This document shows positions 34,619-42,322 of a DNA stretch of 64,000 nt, in pieces. The DNA is from Paraflavitalea sp. CAU 1676 (GTDB lineage Bacteria > Bacteroidota > Bacteroidia > Chitinophagales > Chitinophagaceae): contig NZ_JARHUJ010000012.1 in assembly GCF_029223285.1 (NCBI RefSeq), positions 124,001-188,000 of the forward strand, written 5' to 3'. Each line of letters begins with the position of its first letter. The first letter of the stretch is position 1. Both the position numbers and the translations under genes were made by a program. The notes under the pieces are model-generated. The model made no database searches. It saw only the letters and a program-made list of their open reading frames with translations, and was not told the DNA's origin.

Positions 34619-35188
34619 CTATTGCGGATCGTTGTCTGGCTGCTTTTCCGCAGTATCCGCGTTTTTCTTTAAGCGCCAACCTTTCTCAATAAACTGCCTG
34701 GGACCTTCACGGAAAATAAGCAGTAGGCCCAGCAACCCGTAAAGTAAGCCGCCTATAATTGTTCCAGCTACTATACCTGGTGTATTGCTGGTTACGAATG
34801 CAAGCAAAGGTTTTGAAAGTGTTCTGATGCCTAGTGCGGGCAGTGAAAGTATATAAAACGACACCAGGATAATGATCGGATGAAGCACAGACCAACCCCT
34901 TTTACGACATATCACCAGTGAGATGATGAACGCTACAAGGCCGCCCAAAATAGCGGATATTTGGGTGCTAAAGTGAAAAAAAGAGATGTCATATGCGTTA
35001 ACTCCTTTCTCAAACAGGTACTTTATCATTTGATCCTGATCAGTGCCGGCCTGTTGTTGATAGTACTCGTTGGCAAGATTCAGCACCTTCAGATTGGTAA
35101 GGAGTGAAAAGCTTTGGAATGCCCGGATCAGGAAAAAGAAAGCCACCCCATGTACCAGGATAAGCCGCCAGTTGAGTTTTCGTTGCAT
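34619..35188 (-). CDS. Membrane protein of unknown function
   Basis: A 189-residue protein with four hydrophobic segments (about residues 10-25, 75-93, 102-120 and 135-157) and a charged C-terminal tail (RLKKNADTAEKQPDNDPQ). The segment after the first helix (NEYYQQQAGTDQDQMIKYL) is likely outside the membrane. No recognised family. It is 33 nt downstream of the outer-membrane beta-barrel gene on the same strand, so co-transcription is possible. Confidence 0.65.
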   Translation of the reverse strand: MQRKLNWRLILVHGVAFFFLIRAFQSFSLLTNLKVLNLANEYYQQQAGTDQDQMIKYLFEKGVNAYDISFFHFSTQISAILGGLVAFIISLVICRKRGWSVLHPIIILVSFYILSLPALGIRTLSKPLLAFVTSNTPGIVAGTIIGGLLYGLLGLLLIFREGPRQFIEKGWRLKKNADTAEKQPDNDPQ

Positions 35189-35221
35189 CAGTAGGGGTTT
35201 AAGGATGTAGGATAGGGTGCA

Positions 35222-35866
35222 TCAAAACCGAGGATTACCAGGTGCACCCGACGACGGGGAGCTGAGTGCATAAAATAAACCTATCTGCACCACCCGGTTG
35301 GCGCCGTCGCGGTTGGTGCCGGTAGGGTTTCCGTTACCGTCTACCGTGATGCCTTTCACCAGTCCGCGGAATCCATAATTGTAATGTAATTCCACGCCCA
35401 GCGTTGGGGTGATCAGGTAGGCGCCGCCGATATTCAGCCCCCAGTCGAAATGCTGGAACCGGCTGGTAATATCATTTTTGGTATTGTGGTATTTTTCTAC
35501 GGCTTTCATAAGATAGCCGAACTCGAAGCCAGCCATCGTTTGTATCTTATCTCCAACAGGCGCCATCAGTAAGATGGGCAGGGTAATATAATTCAACCGG
35601 CAGGTTACCTGGCCATTCGCGCCGGTCAGTGGGGAGCGATAACCTTTCAGGGAATATTGAATTTCCGGCCGCAGAAAAAGATCCGATTGGGTGAGCCTGA
35701 TCAACGTATAGGCCCCTGCATAATAGCCGATACTCGCGTTGTTGGGGTCTGCATCCCGGTATCTGACCGTATTGATACTGCCCCCAGCCTTGATGCCTAA
35801 CTGCCCTTGCGCCAGGGCGCCGAGCGTACTTGCCATAACGGCCACCAGTAAATAAAATGCTTTCAT
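35222..35866 (-). CDS. Outer-membrane beta-barrel protein (OMP_b-brl_2-like)
   Basis: A 214-residue protein with a signal peptide (MKAFYLLVAVMASTLGALAQ). The mature part is a small barrel of about eight strands: GIKAGGSINTVRY, GYYAGAYTLIRLTQSDLFL, RPEIQYSLKGY, LNYITLPILLMAPVGDKIQT, FEFGYLMKAVEKYHNT, DWGLNIGGAYLITPTLGVEL. This is the pattern of the PorT/OMP_b-brl_2 group of Bacteroidota. Role unknown. The longer frame from 35941 is not signal-like, so ATG 35866 is used. Upstream TACTTTTA is one base off the -7 consensus. Confidence 0.8.
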   Translation of the reverse strand: MKAFYLLVAVMASTLGALAQGQLGIKAGGSINTVRYRDADPNNASIGYYAGAYTLIRLTQSDLFLRPEIQYSLKGYRSPLTGANGQVTCRLNYITLPILLMAPVGDKIQTMAGFEFGYLMKAVEKYHNTKNDITSRFQHFDWGLNIGGAYLITPTLGVELHYNYGFRGLVKGITVDGNGNPTGTNRDGANRVVQIGLFYALSSPSSGAPGNPRF

Positions 35867-36029
35867 GTTCGATGTGGTTGGAGTCGGCCCTAAAAGTAAC
35901 CCCATTTTGTTGAAGCGCAAAAACGACGAACAGTAGGGCATTCTACCGGATGCTGTCGCTGTGGGGGCAATTCCGTCACGGAGCCGTATGCTGCTTTGGG
36001 GATTCGGATGCTTTCTGTGAAAGTTAGAC

Positions 36030-36683
36030 TCACTCGATCAATCCACGACGCAGGGCTTCCCGCACCAGCGATACCGTGTTCTTGGCGCCGAGCTTTTGAG
36101 AGAGATTGAGCCGGTGTGTTTCTACTGTACGCAGACTGATGAACAGCTTTTCCGATATCTGCTGGTTGCTGTTCTCTTCCCCAATGAGCTTCAGTATCTC
36201 CAATTCTCTTTTGGTGAGTGGTATCTCAAACATCGACCGGCGCTGGCCGGAAAGGCTTTCACTTAGCAGGCTTTTCTTAATGCTTTCATCGAGAAACTCT
36301 CCGCCTTCATGAATCGTCAGGATGGCCTGTGCCAGTGTTTCCTGATCGGTATTCTTGAGTGCATAACCAGCCGCGCCCATGCGCATGATCTGTTTGATGT
36401 GCCGGGTGTCGTCGGAGCTGGTAAAGGCGAGCACGCGAACAGCTGGTTGCAATTTGAGCACCTGTTTACAAATATCGATGCCCGAAGTGCCGGGCAGTTG
36501 GATATCCAATAACAAAACATCGAGCGTATTGGAAGCGAGATAATCGAGCAACGCCTCGGGTGAGGTCGTAGAAAAGCTTAGTCTGATGCGGTCATGGTTT
36601 TCAAACATAGCCTGCAATCCGTTAAGCACTACCGTATGATCGTCTATGACACCTGTTTTGATGAGTTCCATAACTGAGTTCAC
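36030..36683 (-). CDS. NarL/LuxR-family response regulator
   Basis: A 217-residue protein. Residues 7-125 are a receiver with phospho-acceptor Asp60 in VLLLDIQLPGTSGID, Thr/Ser in LAFTSSDD and Lys in YALKNTDQ. The C-terminal 60 residues are a GerE DNA-binding domain (LTKRELEILKLIGEENSNQQ, SLRTVETHRLNLSQKL). No histidine kinase is encoded next to it, so its partner is elsewhere. A TACATTTG promoter element precedes it by about 35 bp. Confidence 0.92.
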   Translation of the reverse strand: MNSVMELIKTGVIDDHTVVLNGLQAMFENHDRIRLSFSTTSPEALLDYLASNTLDVLLLDIQLPGTSGIDICKQVLKLQPAVRVLAFTSSDDTRHIKQIMRMGAAGYALKNTDQETLAQAILTIHEGGEFLDESIKKSLLSESLSGQRRSMFEIPLTKRELEILKLIGEENSNQQISEKLFISLRTVETHRLNLSQKLGAKNTVSLVREALRRGLIE

Positions 36684-36717
36684 CGGCTTGCCTGAGCTGG
36701 CTGCTGACCGGTGCGGT

Positions 36718-36725
36718 CAAATGTA
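36718..36725 (-). promoter_or_regulatory. Bacteroidota -7 promoter element
   Basis: Reads TACATTTG on the minus strand, a match to TAnnTTTG, 35 bp before the response-regulator start. The 10-bp palindrome GTATTAATAC (36727-36736) is directly upstream and may be an operator. Confidence 0.5.
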
Positions 36726-36895
36726 AGTATTAATACGTAGAAATGGAATTCAGTCCTGCTACTGAAAAAAAAGCCTGGTCGCCGCAGTTCTTTTGTACCT
36801 CCAATCGATGACTGGAAATGTATCCCAACGGACGGGAATACACCAGCGCCGCGCGGTAACACTTTATCAACTAATAAAATCAATAAACAAACGTC

Positions 36896-37468
36896 ATGAA
36901 TCCATTTGTGATTGCGCTGAGTGCATTGCTGCTGGTCGGATCTTCCTGCAGTAAGAAGTCCGGCGACTCGTCTGAAGACCTGTTTCAACAATCCCCTGCC
37001 AGTAAAGTGCCCGATCAGTTGGCCACCGGTACCTGGTTCTCCGGCACTTTATCGGCGATCTCTTACTTCGACCGCGATGGCCATAGGCTGGGTAATGAAT
37101 ACGAAGCCGGCCGGGAGTATACTTTTTCCAATGTGAACGGAAAAGGGAGAATAAAGTTCTGGCAATACCTGGGCGTGCGCACGGCTTCCACTTGTGTAAC
37201 GGAGCATTACACCTACAAAGAAGGTACGGTGGTTTTCGAAGGCGATAAGTTTACGATCTATCCGGTAAAAGGAAATTTCAAGACCATCAAGGATAAATGT
37301 TCATCGGGCAATGGTACCACAAAAAGAGACGCGGCAGGCGACGATCTAAAGCCTGATGTATACCGTTGGGAGATAAAGACGATCGATGGCAAGACTTATT
37401 TTTATACCTATCTCGATACCGACGTGGACCACGAGGATCCTGTGTTCGTGTACAGCTGGGTGCAGTAG
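36896..37468 (+). CDS. Lipoprotein of unknown function
   Basis: A 190-residue protein with a lipoprotein signal (MNPFVIALSALLLVGSSCSK, lipidated Cys18). The mature part is beta-rich (TGTWFSGTLSAISYFDRDGH, EYTFSNVNGKGRIKFWQYLG) with two conserved-looking Cys (STCVTEHYTYKEG and KDKCSSGNG) that could form a disulfide. The pattern is that of small lipocalin-like Bacteroidota proteins, but I cannot name a family. Single gene, divergent from the response regulator. Confidence 0.65.
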   Translation: MNPFVIALSALLLVGSSCSKKSGDSSEDLFQQSPASKVPDQLATGTWFSGTLSAISYFDRDGHRLGNEYEAGREYTFSNVNGKGRIKFWQYLGVRTASTCVTEHYTYKEGTVVFEGDKFTIYPVKGNFKTIKDKCSSGNGTTKRDAAGDDLKPDVYRWEIKTIDGKTYFYTYLDTDVDHEDPVFVYSWVQ

Positions 37469-37516
37469 ACGATCCGTTTTATTCATTATTCATGGCTAAC
37501 CGGGGTGGTCTGTCCT

Positions 37517-38293
37517 TTACAGGAAGACCACCTCACCTGTTTTAAGGTCGTAGTAGGCGCCCGCAATCTTTATTTCGCCCTTGTCGGCCATTTCCTTCAG
37601 GATGGGGCTTTTAGCCATTATCTCGTTGATGGTATTGATGACATTGTTTTTGGCAACATGCTCCACGAATGCAGCATTGCCCGCCGATTTCTCGCCATTA
37701 AAATCCTGCGATTTGGCAACGGCCGGTTTGATCTTGGTGAGCATGGCCGTGATGTTGCCCAGCTTCACATTGTCGATAGCGGCTTTGATGGCCCCGCAGG
37801 ATTCGTGACCCAATACAAGAATTAGTTTGGCGCCCGATACCTTGCAGCCATACTCCATGCTGCCCAATATATCCTCATTGACAAAATTACCGGCTACCCG
37901 TGCTACGAACAGGTCACCGATTCCTTTGTCGAATACATCTTCTACCGGAACGCGACTATCCAGGCAGGAGAGAATAACGGCTTTCGGGTACTGTGCCGGG
38001 CTGGCATTGCGTACCATGGCCGAGTGATCGCGCGCCGTAACATCGTTGCGAACGAACCGTTGGTTGCCGGCTTTTAGGTTTTCAAGTACCTGGTCGGGCG
38101 TTAAGGCCTTTTGCTCTTCGGCAGTGAGCACCCGCTCGCGGCGCGGAATTACCTGTACGGTGGGTTGCGCAGAATCGCTGGCGGTAGTGGTAGTGGTCGT
38201 GGCGGTGTTGGGGGTGTTGGCTGCATCCCTGCAGGAGAGCAGCAGGCAGGTGGCGGTAATGGCGAGGAGCCCCGCATGAAAGGAATTTGTCAT
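37517..38293 (-). CDS. Beta-class carbonic anhydrase as a lipoprotein
   Basis: A 258-residue protein. Residues 1-21 are a lipoprotein signal with Cys21 in LLLSC, followed by a Thr-rich linker (NTATTTTTTASDS). Residues about 65-258 are a beta-carbonic anhydrase: zinc ligands Cys110 (SCLDSR), His163 and Cys166 (LGHESCGA), with the Asp112-Arg114 dyad and VARVAGNFVNEDILGS. It interconverts CO2 and bicarbonate in the periplasm or at the membrane surface. Being membrane-anchored is less usual for this class, which is normally cytoplasmic. Single gene. Confidence 0.9.
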   Translation of the reverse strand: MTNSFHAGLLAITATCLLLSCRDAANTPNTATTTTTTASDSAQPTVQVIPRRERVLTAEEQKALTPDQVLENLKAGNQRFVRNDVTARDHSAMVRNASPAQYPKAVILSCLDSRVPVEDVFDKGIGDLFVARVAGNFVNEDILGSMEYGCKVSGAKLILVLGHESCGAIKAAIDNVKLGNITAMLTKIKPAVAKSQDFNGEKSAGNAAFVEHVAKNNVINTINEIMAKSPILKEMADKGEIKIAGAYYDLKTGEVVFL

Positions 38294-38444
38294 GTTTTTC
38301 GTTTTATTGGCTGTGATCCGGGTTGCGTTCTCTACAGTAAAGGGGAAGGTAGGGGCAGGATTATTGCTAAATTAAATGTAACAATTCTTCCGGTTGGCCC
38401 GGGCAGTTTTATAAAACCGGGCAAAGTTCTATCTTACGTTCGCT

Positions 38445-39338
38445 ATGGATGCAGGCATGACTTATACGATCACTGGTTATTCAACCGCCCTTTTTTCTAC
38501 CTGGTATTTTGTTGATGAACTGGGCCTCCTGCTCGATGCGGGTGATGGGATCGCTTCGACCCTGATGCAAAAGAGCCGGAAAGCAAGTCATGTGTTTATC
38601 TCGCACCCCGACAGGGACCACCTCACCGGCCTTTTTCAATTCAACCAATTGAATGCCCGGGAGGGCTTGCCCCTCATTTACTATCCAAAGGATTCTTCTT
38701 CGTTTCCTGCCCTTCGTGATTTTACGGCGCGCTTCGATCCGCATGTAAGCGGCACGCAGTGGCTGCCCATCCGGGAAGGAGAACGTATCTCCATAAGGGA
38801 TGGTATAGAGGTAGAGGCGATACGCAACGGTCATGTGGAAGCGCCCGCCGGTATCACCAAGAGTTTGAGTTTTAAAGTGCAGCAGGTGCGTACCAAGTTG
38901 CGGCCCGACCTGGTAGGACTGCCCGGCGATGAGATACGCAAGATCATACAGGAGCAGGGTAAAGATAAAACGACTACCGAAGTACGCTCTACCATGATCG
39001 GCTATTCGGCCGATAGCCCTGTTGAAGACCTGGAGCGGTGGAACCATTGCCAGGTATTGATACACGAAGCCACTTTCCTCGGAGGGACGGAAGATGCAAA
39101 GCTATTGGCGCATGGCCATAAGCACAGTCAGCTGGAAGAAGTAATGGAAATGGTGAGTGGCCTGGAGATTGGCACACTGGTGCTGGGGCATTTTTCTTCG
39201 CGCTACAGCCCGGAGCAGATCGATCAAAAAATACGTAGCCTCTGTGAGCAATATGCGATCAATATTCCCGTGCGCCGCCTCCTGCCCGGAGAAGTGGTGC
39301 GGGATATATTAAAGCAGCCCGCCATCAACAATAAATAA
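38445..39338 (+). CDS. Metallo-beta-lactamase-fold protein, RNase Z-like
   Basis: A 297-residue cytoplasmic protein. The metal site is HPDRDH (in VFISHPDRDHLTGLFQFNQL), the HxDxDH variant in place of the canonical HxHxDH. The core also has SADSPVEDLERWNHCQVLIH with EATFLGG, and GHKHSQLEEVMEMV with LGHFSSRYSPEQI, as in RNase Z and ElaC relatives. The substrate may be tRNA 3' trailers, but the changed motif makes this uncertain. The 187-residue exported protein follows 41 nt downstream. Confidence 0.75.
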   Translation: MDAGMTYTITGYSTALFSTWYFVDELGLLLDAGDGIASTLMQKSRKASHVFISHPDRDHLTGLFQFNQLNAREGLPLIYYPKDSSSFPALRDFTARFDPHVSGTQWLPIREGERISIRDGIEVEAIRNGHVEAPAGITKSLSFKVQQVRTKLRPDLVGLPGDEIRKIIQEQGKDKTTTEVRSTMIGYSADSPVEDLERWNHCQVLIHEATFLGGTEDAKLLAHGHKHSQLEEVMEMVSGLEIGTLVLGHFSSRYSPEQIDQKIRSLCEQYAINIPVRRLLPGEVVRDILKQPAINNK

Positions 39339-39379
39339 CCCGCTAAAGCGGTTAGTAGCGTTCGTTCAATTCAATTACT

Positions 39380-39943
39380 ATGAGCCGACCTTTTTATAAA
39401 ATATGCTTCTTACTCCTTTGTCTCGTTACTGCCACCGGGCTCCGCGCGCTGGCAGATACCGTCGATAACTACCAGATCCATTTAAGGGACAAGGTAGTGG
39501 TGCGGGAAGTGGGCGACAAGTTCCTGCAGCTCGATGAGAGCGATCGTAACGAGACGATCCGCATCAATTATAATCGTTGTGTGCCTTACCGGGGCGACCG
39601 CCGCTTGTTTGTGAAGGATGCTGATGGCAAGATCCTCTGGCAGCGACTCTTTACCGGAAATGATGGCGCTTACCAGATGGAAGTGCCCGTGGCCGACTGG
39701 CTCTCCTGCGGTGATGAAACTTCAAGGCCTGCCCGCCTGCTTTACCTGGAAGAAGGGGCAACTGACAGTATCCGCCTGGCGATCCTGCAGGTGGATTATG
39801 TAGACAAAGCACAACCCGACTTTGCTGTTTATCACCACGAATTCAGTATGCCTGTCAAAATAATGCTCAGCGGTGTATTGGGCGCTGCCGCCGTGCTGAT
39901 CGTCGTGATGCGGGTGAAGGCACTCCGGAATGGACGGAAATAA
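39380..39943 (+). CDS. Exported protein with C-terminal membrane anchor, unknown function
   Basis: A 187-residue protein with a signal peptide (MSRPFYKICFLLLCLVTATG). The middle is beta-rich (VVVREVGDKFLQLDESDRNE, GKILWQRLFTGNDGAYQMEV). A C-terminal membrane helix (MLSGVLGAAAVLIVVMRVKA) is followed by a short basic tail. No family recognised. It follows the RNase Z-like gene by 41 nt, so they may be co-transcribed. Two Cys (NRCVPYRG and LSCGDETS) could pair. Confidence 0.6.
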   Translation: MSRPFYKICFLLLCLVTATGLRALADTVDNYQIHLRDKVVVREVGDKFLQLDESDRNETIRINYNRCVPYRGDRRLFVKDADGKILWQRLFTGNDGAYQMEVPVADWLSCGDETSRPARLLYLEEGATDSIRLAILQVDYVDKAQPDFAVYHHEFSMPVKIMLSGVLGAAAVLIVVMRVKALRNGRK

Positions 39944-39975
39944 AAAACCTTGTGAAGGATTGCTCCCCACAAGGT
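39941..39975 (-). terminator. Rho-independent terminator of the fucose operon
   Basis: On the minus strand ACCTTGTG and CACAAGGT form an 8-bp stem with a 13-nt loop, followed by TTTTTT. It lies about 75 nt after the last operon stop (40048). Confidence 0.75.
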
Positions 39976-40047
39976 CTTATCTAAATCTCAATCTAACCTC
40001 AACATGGTTTGTTGGCTGCATCGGCTGGTTGCGTTGCAGCACCGGTA

Positions 40048-40833
40048 CTACTGGCTGACGGCCCGGTCAAGGTGCACATAGCCGCCATCTACATGGATCA
40101 GCTGGCCGGTAGTGTGGCTCGATGCCGACGACAACAGGAAGGCCGTCGCATTACCCAACTCTTCGGAAGTGGTCATGCGGTGCTCCAGGGGAATCTTCGA
40201 AACGATCGACGCCAGTTTGGCTTCCGAATCGGGCAGGCCCTTGATCCACCTTTCATACAAAGGCGTCCAGCACTCCGCCACAACGATCGCATTTACACGA
40301 ATACCATAAGGCAATAATTCCACGGCCCACTCACGCGTCAGCGCATTGCGGCCGCCATTGGAAGCGGCATAAGCCGATGTTCCGCCCTGGCCCGTCTCGG
40401 CGGTCTTGGAACTGATATTCACAATCGCGCCTTTCGATTTCTTCAGTTCGGGCAGTGCATAATGCGCCACGAGGTAATAGTGGATCAGGTTCTTGTGCAG
40501 CGAAGCCACGAACGCTTCATAGGTGCCATTTTCCAGGCCAACGCCGTCATTAACGCCGGCATTGTTCACCAGACCGTCGATGCGGCCAAACTGTTTGATC
40601 ACCTCCTGTACGGCCTTTTCGCAGGCTTCGGGTTGGGTGAGTTCGGCAACGACCTGTGCAGCCTTTTGACCAGCCGCCTTAATATCGTTCACCGTTTTAA
40701 TATTGTCCTCCTCATTGCGACCCAGGATAACGGGAATAGCTCCCTCTGCCGCCAGTACTTTAGAAATGCCTTCTCCGATCCCTTTGGCCCCGCCTGTTAC
40801 AATGATGACCTTGTCTTTCAGTTGAAGATCCAT
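40048..40833 (-). CDS. Short-chain dehydrogenase, probable L-fucose dehydrogenase
   Basis: A 261-residue NAD(P)-dependent SDR with GGAKGIG (cofactor loop), NNAG, catalytic Ser in IVNISSKTAETG and the Tyr in YAASNGGRN. The Lys four residues after Tyr is replaced (YAASN, not YxxxK), a possible loss or shift of the catalytic Lys. The fold is otherwise complete (PYGIRVNAIVV, GQLIHVDGGY). In context it is the likely first step, oxidation of L-fucose to fuconolactone. The assignment rests on the operon, and the other SDR in the operon is the better-motif enzyme. Confidence 0.75.
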   Translation of the reverse strand: MDLQLKDKVIIVTGGAKGIGEGISKVLAAEGAIPVILGRNEEDNIKTVNDIKAAGQKAAQVVAELTQPEACEKAVQEVIKQFGRIDGLVNNAGVNDGVGLENGTYEAFVASLHKNLIHYYLVAHYALPELKKSKGAIVNISSKTAETGQGGTSAYAASNGGRNALTREWAVELLPYGIRVNAIVVAECWTPLYERWIKGLPDSEAKLASIVSKIPLEHRMTTSEELGNATAFLLSSASSHTTGQLIHVDGGYVHLDRAVSQ

Positions 40834-40848
40834 ATGGCAATAAGTGTT

Positions 40849-41703
40849 TTAAGGTTGATATGCTTTGGCTACCTGTTTGCTGGTACCCAGACCGTCGATG
40901 CCCAGTTCCATCACATCGCCTGGTTGGATGTAAATGGGGGTGGGCTTTTGACCGAGGCCTACACCCGCCGGTGTACCGGTGGAGATGATATCGCCCGGCA
41001 GCAGGGTCATGAACTGGCTCAGGTATGATACCAGGAAGTTGACATTGAAGATGAGGTTTTTGGTGGTGCCATCCTGGTACATCTTGCCATTCACGCTCAG
41101 CCAAAGGCGCAGGTTGTTCACATCCTTGATCTCATCGGCTGTAGCGATCCAGGGGCCCAGTGGCGCAAACGTATCACAGCTCTTGCCTTTTACCCACTGG
41201 CCACCGCGCTCCAGCTGAAACTCGCGTTCGCTGTAGTCGTTGTGCAGGGCATAACCCGCTATATAGTCAGCAGCATCTTTCTCTTCTACATAAGAAGTCT
41301 TCTTGCCGATGATCACGGCCAGCTCTACTTCCCAGTCGGTCTTGGTGCTGTTTTTAGGGATCACCAGGTCGTCGTTGGGACCTACCAGGGCTGTGGTTGA
41401 TTTGAAGAACACGATCGGTTCTTTGGGCAGCGCCATATTGCTTTCGGCAGCATGGTCGGCATAATTCAGCCCGATGCAAATGATCTTGGAGGGCCTTGCC
41501 TGCGGGGCAGCCCAACGTACATTGGCCGCTACTTCGGGCAGGGTAGGCTTCTTGTCGAGCGCTGCCTGCAGTTTCGCGATGCCGCCGTCGGCGAAGAAGG
41601 TCTCATCATAATCACGGGTGATGGAAGACGCATCATAACGCTTGCCATCCAGTACTACACCGGGCTTTTCCTGGCCGGGTTCTCCAAATCGGATTAGTTT
41701 CAT
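40849..41703 (-). CDS. Fumarylacetoacetase-family hydrolase, probable 2,4-diketo-3-deoxy-L-fuconate hydrolase
   Basis: A 284-residue protein of the FAH family. The N-terminal part MKLIRFGEPGQEKPGVVLDG is typical, and the core holds the metal site: CIGLNYADHAAESN, DWEVELAVIIGKKTSYVEEK, AGYALHNDYSEREFQ, then LLPGDIISTGTPAGVGLGQK. Such enzymes cleave C-C bonds of beta-diketo acids. In the operon it would split 2,4-diketo-3-deoxy-L-fuconate into pyruvate and L-lactate. Reading 15 nt before the L-fucose-dehydrogenase-type SDR, it is clearly co-transcribed. Confidence 0.88.
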   Translation of the reverse strand: MKLIRFGEPGQEKPGVVLDGKRYDASSITRDYDETFFADGGIAKLQAALDKKPTLPEVAANVRWAAPQARPSKIICIGLNYADHAAESNMALPKEPIVFFKSTTALVGPNDDLVIPKNSTKTDWEVELAVIIGKKTSYVEEKDAADYIAGYALHNDYSEREFQLERGGQWVKGKSCDTFAPLGPWIATADEIKDVNNLRLWLSVNGKMYQDGTTKNLIFNVNFLVSYLSQFMTLLPGDIISTGTPAGVGLGQKPTPIYIQPGDVMELGIDGLGTSKQVAKAYQP

Positions 41704-41752
41704 TGCTGTTCAGTATAGTTTAATAAGTAGAATACAAATGGTTGTGGTGTTG

Positions 41753-42322
41753 CTATGGCTCCACGATGAACACCTGCATGCTGCGCGGGCCATGGGCGCC
41801 GATCACCAGCGACTGTTCAATATCCGCCGTCTTCGACGGGCCGGCAATGAATACGCCGTAATCGGGATTCTGCTGACCCATCACGGCATAGGCCTGGTGC
41901 ATATTGCCCACCAGGGTTGGCTGGTCGATCACCAGCACCAGGTGTTGGGTAATGAAAGGTAAAACCCTTTCCACACAATCCTTATCCGTAACCCAGATAG
42001 CGCCATTCTCTGCCACACCAAGCTGTCCTTTCAGCACTACCACATCCAGCAAGGCCGGCTGCTGCAGCAGGGCTGCATTGGTGGTTGTATCGCCTTCTAT
42101 GAAGTCGGCGATACGTTGGGCATCCGGGAACAAAGCTTTGATAGCCGGAGTCAGGGGCTGTCCTTTTTTCACGATGTTCGTTGCCCCGCCAGCCTTGGTG
42201 ATGGCGGCCGTAAAGGCGGCCGTCAGATCGGTGACAGGGTAGGCAAACGACAACATCTCCGGTAAAGGTACAGGCGCTGGTTTATTTTGCTTAACTGCTG
42301 CCAGTATTTTCTCTCGGCTCAT
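41753..42322 (-). CDS. lutC: LutC-type lactate utilization protein (LUD domain)
   Basis: A 189-residue LUD-domain protein (AALLQQPALLDVVVLKGQLG, VAENGAIWVTDKDCVERVLP, QHLVLVIDQPTLVGNMHQAY, GVFIAGPSKTADIEQSLVIG, AHGPRSMQVFIVE). It is one subunit of the LutABC L-lactate oxidation complex. Its ATG overlaps the LutB stop as TAATG, so translation is coupled. The small LUD protein follows the larger LutB in the classic order lutA-lutB-lutC. Confidence 0.9.
   Translation of the reverse strand: MSREKILAAVKQNKPAPVPLPEMLSFAYPVTDLTAAFTAAITKAGGATNIVKKGQPLTPAIKALFPDAQRIADFIEGDTTTNAALLQQPALLDVVVLKGQLGVAENGAIWVTDKDCVERVLPFITQHLVLVIDQPTLVGNMHQAYAVMGQQNPDYGVFIAGPSKTADIEQSLVIGAHGPRSMQVFIVEP

Noticed and set aside
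37504-37532. Hairpin over the end of the carbonic anhydrase gene as a terminator
   Set aside because: The stem overlaps the last codons and neither strand has a following T-tract.
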